A stretch of DNA of 64,000 nucleotides from Flavisphingopyxis sp963800335 (GCA_963800335.1 CAWDAN010000001.1:682001-746000); one strand, 5' to 3'. Shown: positions 49,455 to 58,637, counted from the first letter of the stretch. The notes: generated by a model not told the origin, from the letters alone. Made by a program: numbers and translations.

Positions 49455-50861
49455 TCATGTCGAAGGGGGCGTTCCCATTGCCGCGCCCATGGCGCGCACC
49501 GCCGCGACCTTCGCCATCAGCGGCTCCCAGTCGTCACGCTCGGCGATCGCCGCCCAGATCGCCTCGACCTCATCGATCAGCATCGATTCCGGCGCCGCGC
49601 CCGCCCAGTATGCAGCATCGAGAATGCGCGCCGGGCGATACGCCGCGAGCATCCCCTCGAATTCGCTGCGATCGACCGCGCCTGTCGCGCCGCGCCCGGC
49701 GGCATAGGCGAAGAAGAAATCAGCGATCGGCATTGCGGTCGCGACCATCATCGCCTCGGCGGCCGCGACCAGCGCGAGATCGTCGTCGAAACCGCGCGAC
49801 GCGACGCCGAGCCGCCACAGGAAACGCGCGACGAACGCGGTGCGATAGGCATCGGCAAAGCCTTCGAGGATCGCGATCATCGGCGCCGCCTCGGCGATCG
49901 TCCGCAAGGCGATGGCGAGCTGCGCGCAGTTCCAGTGGAGCGCCTCGGGCTGGCGTCCGAAGGAATAGAGGCCGTTATGGTCGAAATAGGCGGCGGTGAA
50001 GGCAGGCGCCCAGTTCGGCGCGAAGCGCCACGGACCGTAATCGAAGCTCTCGCCGGTGATCGCGATATTGTCGGTGTTGAGCACGCCGTGGACGAACCCC
50101 GCCGCCATGTAGCTCGCGACGAGATCGGCGGCGCGCGCGACCATCTCGGTCAGCAATGCTTCGGCCAGCGCCTGGTCGTCGAGTCCCGCGACCGTATCGG
50201 CATCGTGGCCGTGCAGGTGGACGAGGCAATAGCGCGCCAGTTGCGTGATGCCCGCCGCATCGCCCAGATGCGCCAGTCGCTGGAACGATCCGATGCGGAT
50301 ATGGCCGTGGCTGAGGCGCACGAGCACCGCCGACCGCGTCGGCGAAGGCTCGTCGCCGCGCCACAGTTCCTCGTGCGTCTCGACGATCGAGAAGGTCCGG
50401 CTCGTCGTCACGCCGAGCGCTTCGAGCATTTCGCTCGCGAGCAATTCGCGCACCGCGCCCTTCAGCGTCAACCGGCCGTCGCCGCTGCGGCTGTACGGCG
50501 TCGTGCCCGATCCCTTGGTGCCGAGGTCGAGCAGGCGGCCGCGCTCGTCGGTGAGTTGCGCGAAGACGAACCCGCGCCCGTCGCCGATGTCGGGATTGTA
50601 CACGCGGAACTGGTGACCGTGATAGCGCAGCGCGAGCGGCGCTTCGAGGCTGCCGGGCAGGGGTTCGAAGCGCCCGAAGTGCGCCAACCAATTGGTATCT
50701 GACAGGTTTTCGAGGCCGACCTCGTGTGCCGCGCGGTCGTTGCGCCAGCGCAGCGTGGTCTCGGGAAAGGCGGCCGCGCTCACCGGTTCGCCGATCATCT
50801 CGCCGAGTTCGAGGATCGTGGTGCGCGGCGCGTAGGTCTGTGCTTGTCTATCGGCGGTCAT
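49455..50861 (-). CDS. selO: Protein adenylyltransferase SelO (YdiU family)
   Basis: A 468-residue pseudokinase-fold enzyme that transfers AMP to protein hydroxyls. Key segments: YHGHQFRVYNPDIGDGRG, GTKGSGTTPYSRSGDGRL with the ATP-binding lysine region LKGAVRELLASEML, and GVLNTDNIAITGESFDYGP (catalytic and metal site). Slightly shorter than the roughly 480-residue E. coli protein; it ends without the CxxC-type tail seen in some homologues. Intact. Confidence 0.94.
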   Translation of the reverse strand: MTADRQAQTYAPRTTILELGEMIGEPVSAAAFPETTLRWRNDRAAHEVGLENLSDTNWLAHFGRFEPLPGSLEAPLALRYHGHQFRVYNPDIGDGRGFVFAQLTDERGRLLDLGTKGSGTTPYSRSGDGRLTLKGAVRELLASEMLEALGVTTSRTFSIVETHEELWRGDEPSPTRSAVLVRLSHGHIRIGSFQRLAHLGDAAGITQLARYCLVHLHGHDADTVAGLDDQALAEALLTEMVARAADLVASYMAAGFVHGVLNTDNIAITGESFDYGPWRFAPNWAPAFTAAYFDHNGLYSFGRQPEALHWNCAQLAIALRTIAEAAPMIAILEGFADAYRTAFVARFLWRLGVASRGFDDDLALVAAAEAMMVATAMPIADFFFAYAAGRGATGAVDRSEFEGMLAAYRPARILDAAYWAGAAPESMLIDEVEAIWAAIAERDDWEPLMAKVAAVRAMGAAMGTPPST

Positions 50862-50880
50862 CGGGCGATATGGTCAGGTC

Positions 50881-51810
50881 ATGGACGCTCCCGCAACCGA
50901 TATCGACCCGCCGACCGGCGATGCCGCCTATAGCGACGGCTATTACTGGTCGAACGACGGGCTGCGGCTGCACTATCGCGATTATCGCGGCAGCGGTGCT
51001 GGCGAAGATGGCGGCGTTCCTGTCATCTGCATCCCCGGCCTGACGCGCAACGCGCGCGATTTCGAGGACGTCGCCGCGCGGATTGCGGCGGGCGGGCGGC
51101 GCGTCGTCGCGCTCGACCTGCGCGGCCGCGGCGACAGCGCCTATTCGCCCGACCCGATGAGCTACGTCCCGCTGACCTATGCGCAGGACGTCGTCACGCT
51201 CGCCGACGAGCTGGGCTTCGATCGCTTCGCCTGCGTCGGCACCTCGCTCGGCGGCATCGTCAGCATGATCCTTGCCGCGATGTTGCCTGGCCGTATCGGC
51301 GGCATCGTCCTCAACGATGTCGGGCCAGAGGTTGCCCCCGGCGGGCTCGAGCGGATCCGCGGTTATGTCGGGCAGGGCGGCACCTATCGCACCTGGGTCC
51401 ATGCCGCGCGCGTATTTGCCGACCAGGCGGGGCGCGACCGCTTTCCCGACAACGGCATCGCCGACTGGCTGCGGCTCGTCAAACGCGCCTACAGCCTGAC
51501 CCCCGAAGGCCGCATTGCGGCCGATTACGACGCCAAGATCGCCGAGCCGTTCGCGGTGCCGGGCAACGAGACCGGGGTCGACCTGTGGCCCGCGCTCGAC
51601 GCGCTCGTCGATATTCCCGTAGCCATCGTGCGCGGCGCGAATTCGGACATCCTCTCGGCCGACACCGCTGCGAAGATGCTCGCGCACATGAACCGCGCGA
51701 CGCTCGTTACCGTCGCCAATGCCGGCCATGCCCCGAGCCTCGAGGAGCCCGAAGCCGCCGCGGCGATCGACGCGATGCTCGCCGCCGCAGATGGCGGAGC
51801 GAAGGGTTGA
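50881..51810 (+). CDS. Alpha/beta hydrolase
   Basis: A 309-residue hydrolase. Oxyanion region CIPGLTRNARDFEDVA, nucleophile elbow CVGTSLGGIVSM (Ser near 122), LNDVGPEV, and catalytic His in VANAGHAPSLEEPEA. Substrate unknown. Its TGA is nested in the TTG start of the following glycosyltransferase. Divergent from selO by 19 bp, so promoters must overlap the coding starts. Confidence 0.91.
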   Translation: MDAPATDIDPPTGDAAYSDGYYWSNDGLRLHYRDYRGSGAGEDGGVPVICIPGLTRNARDFEDVAARIAAGGRRVVALDLRGRGDSAYSPDPMSYVPLTYAQDVVTLADELGFDRFACVGTSLGGIVSMILAAMLPGRIGGIVLNDVGPEVAPGGLERIRGYVGQGGTYRTWVHAARVFADQAGRDRFPDNGIADWLRLVKRAYSLTPEGRIAADYDAKIAEPFAVPGNETGVDLWPALDALVDIPVAIVRGANSDILSADTAAKMLAHMNRATLVTVANAGHAPSLEEPEAAAAIDAMLAAADGGAKG

Positions 51811-52973
51811 ACGACGCGGTGCGCGCGCCGGTTCGCATCCTCCACGCGCACAGCACCTTTTCATTGGGCGGCAAGGAGGCGCGCGCCGTCCGGCTGATGA
51901 ACGCGTTCGGCGCTAATGCAGAGCATACGATCCTCTCGGCGATGCCCGACGAGCTCGGCGCGCGCACCGCGATCGATCCCACTATCGCGGTCGATTTCCC
52001 GGCCGACGCGCCCTCGCTCGAGGGCAAGCCCGGGCTGAAACGCTATCTCGCGCTGGCCGATTACATGCGCAGTTTCGATCTCGTTCTCACCTACAACTGG
52101 GGGTCGATGGACGTCGTCATGGCGCACCGGCTGTTTCGCGGTACGCGCGGCCTGCCGCCGCTGGTCCATCACGAGGACGGCTTCAACGAGGACGAAAGCG
52201 CAAAACGCAAGGGCAAGCGCAATCTCTTCCGTCGCCTCGCGCTCAGGACCGCGAGCGCACTCGTCGTTCCGTCGCAGACGCTTGAACGCATTGCCGCGCG
52301 CGAATGGGGCGTGGCGGCGCGGACGCAGCTGATCCGCAACGGGATCGATGTCGCCGCTTATGCCGGGGAGCCAAGCGAGGCGATTCCCGGCCTCGAACCG
52401 AACGACGGCGATGTCGTGATCGGCACCGTTGCTGGCCTGCGCAAGGTCAAGAACCTGCCTGCGCTGGTCTCGGCCGCCGCCGCGCTCCGCACCCAGGCGA
52501 GACTGGTCATCGTCGGCGAAGGGCCGGAGCGTTCGGCGATCGCCGCGCAAGCCGCCGCGTGCGGTTGGGGCGACCGCTTCGTCATGCCCGGCTTCATGGC
52601 GAAACCGCACCGCTGGATCGGCCATTTCGATATTCTCGGCCTGTCGTCGCTGAGCGAACAGGCGCCGATCGCGGTGATCGAGGCGATGGCGGCGGGATTG
52701 CCCGTGGCCAGCCTCGACGTCGGCGACGTCGCGGCAATGGTCGCGCCCGAGAACCGGCCCTTCATCGCCCGCGACGCGGCGGCCTTGCGCGATGCGCTGA
52801 CGCGCCTCGCCGCCGATGCCGCGCTGCGCCGCTCGGTCGGCGAAGCGAACCGCCGCCGCGCGCACGAACTTTTCGAAGAGCGCGACATGATCGCCGCCTA
52901 TGCCGCGCTTTACGGGCGTTCGCTGGGCGACGAGAGCCGCCTCGATGCAACCGGATCGGGCCTTCGCGCGTAG
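51807..52973 (+). CDS. Glycosyltransferase family 4-like (GT-B)
   Basis: A 388-residue protein. TTG start at 51807 overlaps the hydrolase stop (TTGA); a GTG at 51819 is an alternative. N-terminal domain ILHAHSTFSLGGKEARAVRL; nucleotide-sugar domain with IGTVAGLRKVKNLPALV, VIVGEGPERSAI, FVMPGF and the donor-site SEQAPIAVIEAMAAGLPV. The acceptor is unknown. Intact. Confidence 0.9.
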   Translation: MNDAVRAPVRILHAHSTFSLGGKEARAVRLMNAFGANAEHTILSAMPDELGARTAIDPTIAVDFPADAPSLEGKPGLKRYLALADYMRSFDLVLTYNWGSMDVVMAHRLFRGTRGLPPLVHHEDGFNEDESAKRKGKRNLFRRLALRTASALVVPSQTLERIAAREWGVAARTQLIRNGIDVAAYAGEPSEAIPGLEPNDGDVVIGTVAGLRKVKNLPALVSAAAALRTQARLVIVGEGPERSAIAAQAAACGWGDRFVMPGFMAKPHRWIGHFDILGLSSLSEQAPIAVIEAMAAGLPVASLDVGDVAAMVAPENRPFIARDAAALRDALTRLAADAALRRSVGEANRRRAHELFEERDMIAAYAALYGRSLGDESRLDATGSGLRA

Positions 52974-53073
52974 ATTCTAACGTTGACTTGGGGCGCGCGC
53001 TTCGCCTTAGCCTTTCGCAACATATGTCGGCAGCAGGGACGCAGCGCCGACCACACAACCGCAAAGGATTGCC

Positions 53074-54477
53074 GTGTTTAAGGGCCTGAAGCCGATACTG
53101 TACAACGGTCGCGAAGTGTTGCCGTTGATCGAAGGAGGCAAGGGTGTCTCTGCGACCAACCATGCCAGTTCGGGCGCCTGGGCGGCGGCCGGCGGCATTG
53201 GCACGGTCAGCGCGGTCAACGCCGACAGCTACGATCCGACGGGCAAGATCATCCCGCAGGTCTATCACGCCGCCACGCGGCGCGAACGGCATGAGGAACT
53301 CGTCGAATACGCCATCGCCGGCGCGGTCGACCAGGTCCGCCGCGCGCACGAGATCGCCGACGGCAAGGGCGCGATCAACATCAACGTGCTGTGGGAAATG
53401 GGCGGCGCGCAGCGCATCCTCCACGGCACGCTCGAACAGGTCGGCGACCTCGTCGCAGGCGTCACCTGCGGCGCGGGCATGCCGTACAAGTTGAGCGAGA
53501 TCGCGGCGTCATACGGCGTCCATTACCTGCCGATCATCTCCTCGGGCCGCGCCTTTCGCGCGCTGTGGAAACGCGCCTATTCGAAGGTGCCCGAATGGCT
53601 CGGCGCGGTGGTCTACGAAGACCCCTGGCTCGCCGGCGGCCATAACGGCCTTTCCAACGCAGAGGACCCGCGCGCGCCGCAGGATCCCTATCCGCGCGTC
53701 AAGGAACTGCGCGACGTCATGCGCGACGGCGGCATTTCCGACGACGTGCCGATCGTGATGGCAGGCGGCGTCTGGTATTTGCGCGACTGGAACGACTGGA
53801 TCGACAATCCCGAGCTTGGCAGCATCGCCTTCCAGTTCGGTACGCGCCCGCTGCTGACGCAGGAAAGCCCGATCCCGCAGGGCTGGAAGGACAAGCTGAC
53901 CGCGCTCGAGGAAGGCGACATCCTGCTCCACCAGTTCTCCCCGACGGGTTTTTATTCGTCGGCGGTGCGCAACCCCTTCCTGCGCAGCCTCGAGGCGCGC
54001 TCCGAACGCCAGGTCGATTTCACCAAGATCGAGACCGGCGAGCATGTTCGCCAGCTCGATTTCGTCATGAAGGGCCGCAACTACTGGGTGTCCGAGGCGG
54101 CCTATCAAAAGGCGCGCGGCTGGTTCGAGGCCGGCTACACCGAAGCGCTCAAGACGCCCGATTCGACCGTCGTGTTCGAAACGCCGGAACAGCGCGACAT
54201 CATCCGCAAGGACCAGGCCGACTGCATGGGCTGCCTGTCGCACTGCGGCTTTTCGGCGTGGAAGGATACCGAGACCAACTCGACCGGCCGCCTCGCCGAC
54301 CCGCGCAGCTTCTGCATCCAGAAAACGCTGCAGGACATCGCGCATGGCGGCGATACTGACGAGAACCTGATGTTCGCCGGGCACAGCGCGTTCGAATTCG
54401 GTCGCGACCCGTTCTATTCGAACGGCTTCGTGCCGACGGTCAAGCAGCTGGTCGAGCGGATCCAGACGGGCGACTGA
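53074..54477 (+). CDS. NAD(P)H-dependent flavin oxidoreductase (nitronate monooxygenase family) with C-terminal Cys motif
   Basis: A 467-residue TIM-barrel flavoprotein, GTG start. GVSATNHASSGAWAAAGGIG resembles the FMN site; VIVMAGGVWYL is phosphate-binding and FQFGTRPLLTQESPIP closes the barrel. It is about 100 residues longer than typical family members; the extension has QADCMGCLSHCGFSAW, a CxxCxxxC that could bind metal or a cluster. Intact. Confidence 0.87.
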   Translation: MFKGLKPILYNGREVLPLIEGGKGVSATNHASSGAWAAAGGIGTVSAVNADSYDPTGKIIPQVYHAATRRERHEELVEYAIAGAVDQVRRAHEIADGKGAININVLWEMGGAQRILHGTLEQVGDLVAGVTCGAGMPYKLSEIAASYGVHYLPIISSGRAFRALWKRAYSKVPEWLGAVVYEDPWLAGGHNGLSNAEDPRAPQDPYPRVKELRDVMRDGGISDDVPIVMAGGVWYLRDWNDWIDNPELGSIAFQFGTRPLLTQESPIPQGWKDKLTALEEGDILLHQFSPTGFYSSAVRNPFLRSLEARSERQVDFTKIETGEHVRQLDFVMKGRNYWVSEAAYQKARGWFEAGYTEALKTPDSTVVFETPEQRDIIRKDQADCMGCLSHCGFSAWKDTETNSTGRLADPRSFCIQKTLQDIAHGGDTDENLMFAGHSAFEFGRDPFYSNGFVPTVKQLVERIQTGD

Positions 54478-54518
54478 GCGCCGCGCTCAATCCTTCGACA
54501 CCCCTGTGATCGCGCAGG

Positions 54519-55805
54519 CTAGGGGGCAGGGGGCGCCGCTTCCTCTTCGGCGCTGACCCGCATCGGCAGGATCATCGCGATGCCGTATCCGGCGATCAGC
54601 GTGCCGATGATCGACCACAGGGTGACTGCACCAATCGCGACGATCTGCGCGAACAGCTGGCCGCCCATGTCGAGCCCCTCGCCATAGCCGACGCCGCCGA
54701 GCGCGGGCGACTGGAACACCGCGAGCAACAGCGCGCCGGTTCCGCCGGCAATCGCGCCGATCGCGAAGCTGCCGGTGACGTCGTCGATACGGAAGGTGCG
54801 CTCGATCGACCGTGCCGCGAGCCAGGCGAAGGCCGCACCGGCGAGGCCGATCAGCAAGGCGGGTCCGGGCGCGACATAGCCGCACGCCGCGGCACTGGAG
54901 GCAATCCCGGCAAGCGCGCCGCGCCCCGATCCATTAAGGTCGGCAGTGCCGCCGAAGACGCGGCTGCACGCCAGCCACGCAATAACGCCGCCGCACGCCG
55001 CGACCTGCAGGTTGACGATCGCCGAAGAGGCGTCGTCGGTCGCGGCGAGCGCGGCGCCGCCGGCGAGCGCCATCCAGCCGATCCAGCTCAGGCCCGCCCC
55101 GGCGAGCGAGACCGTCGGTCCATGGCCGGGCAGCGCGGTCTCGGGCCAGCCGGTCCGTCGTCCGAGCATCACCGCCGCGACCAGCGCCGAAACGCCCGCG
55201 GCGAGGAATACGGTCAGGCCGCCAGCGAAATCGAGCGCCCCGTTCCTGGCCAGCCAGCCGCTGCCCCACAGCCAGTGCGCGATCGGCGCATAGACGATCA
55301 GCGACCACAGCCCGGCAAAGGCGAGCATCCAGCCCATCCGGACGCGCTCGGCCAGCGCGCCCGCGATGATCAGCGGGGGCAGCAGGGCAAAGACGAGGTT
55401 GATCAGCGCGAATGCCAATTCGGGCACCGTCGTGCCCTCGCGAATATTGCCGAGATTGGCGAGCCAGGCATTCTGGCCGAAGCCGAGCCACGGGCTGCCG
55501 CCGTTGAAAGCGAGGCTGTAGCCGATTGCGAGCCACAGCGTCGATACGACTGCGACGATGCCGAACATCATGCCGACAGCGCGCGGCGCATGGATCGCGC
55601 GTTGCTGGCCCGCCTGGAGCATCGCCCAGCCGGGCAGGGCGGCAAGCAAGCCGATCAGCGCGGCGGCGATCAGGAAGCCGGTGTCGCCGCTGTCCGAGAC
55701 GATCCCGCTGCCGATCTCCTGCGCCGAGCCGATCGTCGGCAGCGCGATCGCTGCGCCGCTCGCCGCGACCGCTCCGATTGTCCGCACTCGTGCCAGTCTG
55801 CCCAT
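54519..55805 (-). CDS. amt: Amt/MEP/Rh family protein lacking both pore histidines
   Basis: A 428-residue protein with signal peptide (to about SAQ28) and about eleven spans. SGDTGFLIAAALIG, GALAERVRMGWML, APIAHWLWG, DFAGG and GALAGIASSAAACG show Amt homology. The twin pore histidines are replaced: Phe200 eight residues after Asp192 (DFAGGLTVF) and Gly350 in DDVTGSFAIGAIAGG. No glnK lies beside it. It may be an inactive or altered channel, or a sensor. Confidence 0.9.
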   Translation of the reverse strand: MGRLARVRTIGAVAASGAAIALPTIGSAQEIGSGIVSDSGDTGFLIAAALIGLLAALPGWAMLQAGQQRAIHAPRAVGMMFGIVAVVSTLWLAIGYSLAFNGGSPWLGFGQNAWLANLGNIREGTTVPELAFALINLVFALLPPLIIAGALAERVRMGWMLAFAGLWSLIVYAPIAHWLWGSGWLARNGALDFAGGLTVFLAAGVSALVAAVMLGRRTGWPETALPGHGPTVSLAGAGLSWIGWMALAGGAALAATDDASSAIVNLQVAACGGVIAWLACSRVFGGTADLNGSGRGALAGIASSAAACGYVAPGPALLIGLAGAAFAWLAARSIERTFRIDDVTGSFAIGAIAGGTGALLLAVFQSPALGGVGYGEGLDMGGQLFAQIVAIGAVTLWSIIGTLIAGYGIAMILPMRVSAEEEAAPPAP

Positions 55806-55972
55806 CTGATTCCCCTGAAAGTCGTTCGCGCCGCCCTATCCGACGTCTCCTTTATAAACGGCTAAGCATGATTGGCCAGCGGGCGCGGCTTGCCAGCGGG
55901 CGGCGCATTTGCAAAAGATATTGAACAGGATATGCCGTATCGACCGACGTGTTCGCGAAAGGATTTGCGCCG

Positions 55973-56470
55973 ATGCGTTATCGCCCATTGCTGACCGGTC
56001 TGCTTGCCGTCCTCGCCGTCGGCGCTGGCCTCGTTTCGACCGCGCTGCCGTCGGCGGTTTCCGCCCAGAGCGCGCAGGACGTGCCCTATTGGGCCTCGAT
56101 CAGCCAGTCGGTCGCGCGGATGCGCAAGGGGCCGTCGCCCGATCTGCCCGCGATCTGGGAGTATCGGCGCGAGGATCTGCCGGTCAAGGTGCTCGAACGC
56201 TATCAGACGTGGCGCAAGGTCCAGGATCCCGACGGGACCGTCGGCTGGATGGCGGCGCGACTGCTGTCGGCGCAGCGGACCGGTTATGTCGTCGGCGACA
56301 TCCGCGCTATGCACGTCGATCCCAACGGCAGCTCGCCGATCGCCTGGCGTGTCGAACCCGGCGTTGTCGGTCGGCTCAGCGATTGCGCCAACGGCTGGTG
56401 CTATTTCGACGTGAAGGGCAAGCGCGGCTATATCCGCTCCGACCAGGTCTGGGGCGGCGAGGCGCCCTGA
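55973..56470 (+). CDS. Secreted SH3 domain protein
   Basis: A 165-residue protein with signal peptide ending SAVSAQS. Two SH3-like units: ISQSVARMRKGPSPDLPAIW to GWMAARLLSA, and IRAMHVDPNGSSPIAWRVEP to GWCYFDVKGKRGYIRSDQVW. Such bacterial SH3 proteins usually bind peptidoglycan in the periplasm. AAAGGA lies about 10 bases before the ATG. An upstream GTG at 55949 is less likely. Intact. Confidence 0.88.
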   Translation: MRYRPLLTGLLAVLAVGAGLVSTALPSAVSAQSAQDVPYWASISQSVARMRKGPSPDLPAIWEYRREDLPVKVLERYQTWRKVQDPDGTVGWMAARLLSAQRTGYVVGDIRAMHVDPNGSSPIAWRVEPGVVGRLSDCANGWCYFDVKGKRGYIRSDQVWGGEAP

Positions 56471-56508
56471 AACGAACCGCTGGCCATGCCACGGATTCGT
56501 TTCAGGGC
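56464..56508. terminator. Stem-loop at the convergent 3' ends of the SH3 and lipoprotein genes
   Basis: Arms GCCCTGAAACGAACCG (56464-56479) and CGGATTCGTTTCAGGGC (56492-56508), one bulged A, 12-nt loop. The left arm contains the SH3 gene stop. No strong T-run follows, so it could be an RNA-stabilising element as well as a terminator. Confidence 0.6.
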
Positions 56509-56519
56509 AACGTCGCGGG

Positions 56520-56945
56520 TCACTCTGCCTTGCGGGTCACCGTCACGACGGTGCCGTCGGGCGCCGTTGCGGTAAAGCTGCCGTCGGCCGCTGGCGGCGC
56601 GATCGTCCAGCATGCTTCGACCTCATCGCCTTCGGGATCGAAGCAATCCTTGCCGTCCTTGCGCACGAACGTTCCCTTGATGACCTTTCCGTCGGGTCCG
56701 GTATCGGTATAAGTCCCGTCGGCGTTGATCACCGTGGTGCCCATTTTGCCGTCGGCCATTTTCACATCATAGGTTCCGACCGGCGATTCGGTCGAAGCCG
56801 TATCGGCAGGCGCCATCTCGTTGGCGGGCGCCATCTCGTTCATCGTCGCCGCGCTGTTATCCACCGGCGGAGCCTCTTCGGTCTTGGAACAGCCGGCTAG
56901 CGCCACAAGACCCGTCATCCCGGCGATCAGTACAAACTTTTTCAT
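56520..56945 (-). CDS. Small lipoprotein of unknown function
   Basis: A 141-residue protein with lipobox LVALAGCSK. The mature N-terminus has a repeated NEMAPANEMAPAD motif and a low-complexity Ala/Pro/Glu spacer; the C-terminal domain (YDVKMADGKMGTTVINADG to VVTVTRKAE) is beta-rich with two cysteines. No family named. Convergent with the SH3 gene. Confidence 0.82.
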   Translation of the reverse strand: MKKFVLIAGMTGLVALAGCSKTEEAPPVDNSAATMNEMAPANEMAPADTASTESPVGTYDVKMADGKMGTTVINADGTYTDTGPDGKVIKGTFVRKDGKDCFDPEGDEVEACWTIAPPAADGSFTATAPDGTVVTVTRKAE

Positions 56946-57069
56946 CGCATCTCTCCCTGGTTTGAGCGCGGCAATGCTACCACTTCTTGGCAGGCCATGG
57001 CGAATCGCAAATTCAGCATGGAATCCATGCACGCTAGACTCGGTTGATTAAGGCTGGGTCACAGCAAAA

Positions 57070-57093
57070 CGGCCCGGTGTTTCCACCGGGCCG
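57070..57093 (-). terminator. Intrinsic terminator downstream of the thiolase unit
   Basis: Stem CGGCCCGGTG (57070-57079) with CACCGGGCCG (57084-57093) around TTTC. In the minus direction it is followed by GTTTTGCTGT. It stands 20 bp past the stop of a candidate 32-codon ORF that follows the thiolase gene. Confidence 0.75.
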
Positions 57094-57112
57094 CTGTGTT
57101 TGTTATTGGGTA

Positions 57113-57210
57113 TTACCAGTAGACGTCGCGCGACGTCTTGGGTGCCACGACAAACCCACGAGATCTTAGCGCGTTAGAGGCGCGCAGCTTTCCCAGGGCA
57201 TTATCGACAT
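57113..57210 (-). CDS. Candidate 32-residue ORF between thiolase and terminator, needs one base
   Basis: ATG at 57210 reads MSIMPWE; with one A added to the AAA run at about 57188-57190 it continues KLRASNALRSRGFVVAPKTS and ends RDVYW-TAA at 57113, just before a terminator. Uncorrected, the ATG frame stops after 14 codons. A perfect palindrome (57121-57138) lies in its last codons. Real translation is uncertain. Confidence 0.3.
57121..57138. repeat. 18-bp perfect palindrome
   Basis: AGACGTCGCGCGACGTCT reads identically on both strands. It lies between the thiolase stop and the terminator. It may be a protein-binding site or a chance feature of GC-rich sequence. Confidence 0.5.
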
Positions 57211-57215
57211 CAGGA

Positions 57216-58415
57216 TCAGTCGATCAGCTCGACCGCCACCGCGGTGGCTTCGCCGCCGCCGATGCACAGGCTGGCAATGCCCTTTTTCAGCCCGCGATTT
57301 TCGAGCGCGCCGAGCAGGGTCGCGATGATCCGCGTGCCCGACGCGCCGATCGGGTGGCCCAGCGCGGTGCCGCCGCCGTTGACGTTGATCTTGTCGTGCG
57401 GAATGCCGAGGTCCTTCATCGCGAACATCGCAACGCAGGCGAACGCCTCGTTGATTTCCCACAGGTCGACGTCGTCGACATTCCAGCCCGCATTCTTGAG
57501 GCATTTTTCGATCGCGCCGATCGGGGCGATCGTGAACTCGCTTGGCTCCTGTGCGTGCGCGGCGTGCGCGACGATCCGCGCGACCGCCTTGCCGTCGGAA
57601 TTCGATTCGCGCGTCAGCACCACCGCGGCGGCGCCGTCGGAAATCGATGAACTCGTTGCCGCGGTGATCGTGCCGTCCTTGGCAAAGGCGGGGCGCAGCG
57701 TCGGGATCTTGTCGGGCTGGCCGCGGCCGGGCGCCTCGTCGGTATCGACCGTTACCTCGCCCTTGCGCGTCGTCATTGTGACGGCGGTAATCTCGCGGTC
57801 GAACTTGCCGCTCTCGATCGCGGATTTCGCGCGATTGAGCGATTCGAGCGCGTAATCGTCCATGTCCTTGCGCGTCAGCTGGTATTCGTCGGCGGTGCAC
57901 TGGGCAAAGCTGCCCATCGCGCGGCCTTCTTCATAGGCATCTTCCAGCCCGTCGAGGAACATGTGGTCATAGGCGGTGTCGTGGCCGATGCGCGCGCCCG
58001 AACGGTGCTTCTTGAGCAGGTACGGCGCGTTGGTCATCGATTCCATCCCGCCGGCAACGACCGTGTCGACCGATCCCGCGGCGATGGCCTCGGCGCCCAT
58101 GATCACCGTCTGCATGCCCGATCCGCATACCTTGTTGACCGTCGTCGCCTGGACCGACTTGGGCAGGCCGGCCTTGATCGCCGCCTGGCGCGCGGGCGCC
58201 TGGCCGAGGCCGGCGGGCAGGACGCAGCCCATGTAGATGCGGTCGATATCGTCACCCTTGACCCCGGCGCGCTCGACCGCCGCCTTGACCGCGGTCGCGC
58301 CGAGATCGGTCGCGCTGGCATCGGCAAGCGCGCCCTGCATCGAGCCCATCGGGGTGCGCGCATACGACAGGATGACGACGGGATCGCCAGCGGTTTTGGG
58401 GGTGGTATTCGACAT
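57216..58415 (-). CDS. Acetyl-CoA C-acyltransferase (thiolase)
   Basis: A 399-residue enzyme for the condensation or cleavage of acetoacetyl- or ketoacyl-CoA. Nucleophilic Cys in VNKVCGSGMQTV, His in NVNGGGTALGHPIGASG and second Cys in SLCIGGGEATA. Likely acts with the acyl-CoA dehydrogenase on the other side of the divergent promoter region, in branched-chain or fatty acid degradation. Intact. Confidence 0.94.
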   Translation of the reverse strand: MSNTTPKTAGDPVVILSYARTPMGSMQGALADASATDLGATAVKAAVERAGVKGDDIDRIYMGCVLPAGLGQAPARQAAIKAGLPKSVQATTVNKVCGSGMQTVIMGAEAIAAGSVDTVVAGGMESMTNAPYLLKKHRSGARIGHDTAYDHMFLDGLEDAYEEGRAMGSFAQCTADEYQLTRKDMDDYALESLNRAKSAIESGKFDREITAVTMTTRKGEVTVDTDEAPGRGQPDKIPTLRPAFAKDGTITAATSSSISDGAAAVVLTRESNSDGKAVARIVAHAAHAQEPSEFTIAPIGAIEKCLKNAGWNVDDVDLWEINEAFACVAMFAMKDLGIPHDKINVNGGGTALGHPIGASGTRIIATLLGALENRGLKKGIASLCIGGGEATAVAVELID

Positions 58416-58436
58416 GAAACTGCTCCGGATAATTCA

Positions 58437-58538
58437 CCCGTTCGTCCTGAGTAGCCATTGAGCGTGTCGAAATGGCGTATCGAAGGGCGCTTCGATACGG
58501 GCCCTCGACAGGCTCGGTCCCTACTCAGCACCAACGGG
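58437..58538. repeat. Dispersed palindromic repeat, copy 1
   Basis: A long imperfect hairpin: outer CCCGTTCGTCCTGAGTAG against CTACTCAGCACCAACGGG, GTGTCGA/TCGACA, and a perfect inner CGTATCGAAG/CTTCGATACG around four bases. It sits between the divergent thiolase and acyl-CoA dehydrogenase genes. A related copy is at 61866-61970. It resembles the CGTCCTGAG...CTCAGGACG extragenic repeats common in sphingomonads. Confidence 0.8.
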
Positions 58539-58637
58539 ACGGGAAGGTATGCAGCGCATCTAATGTCTCGCCCCCCCTTTTTCAAACGGCGTCTTTGCTG
58601 CTAGCGAGGCCGCGAACCCGAACCAGAAAGCGACCCG

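Noticed and set aside
51585..51806. Upstream extension of the glycosyltransferase frame
   Set aside because: It is the shadow frame of the alpha/beta hydrolase; GT-B homology starts at VRILHAHSTFS.
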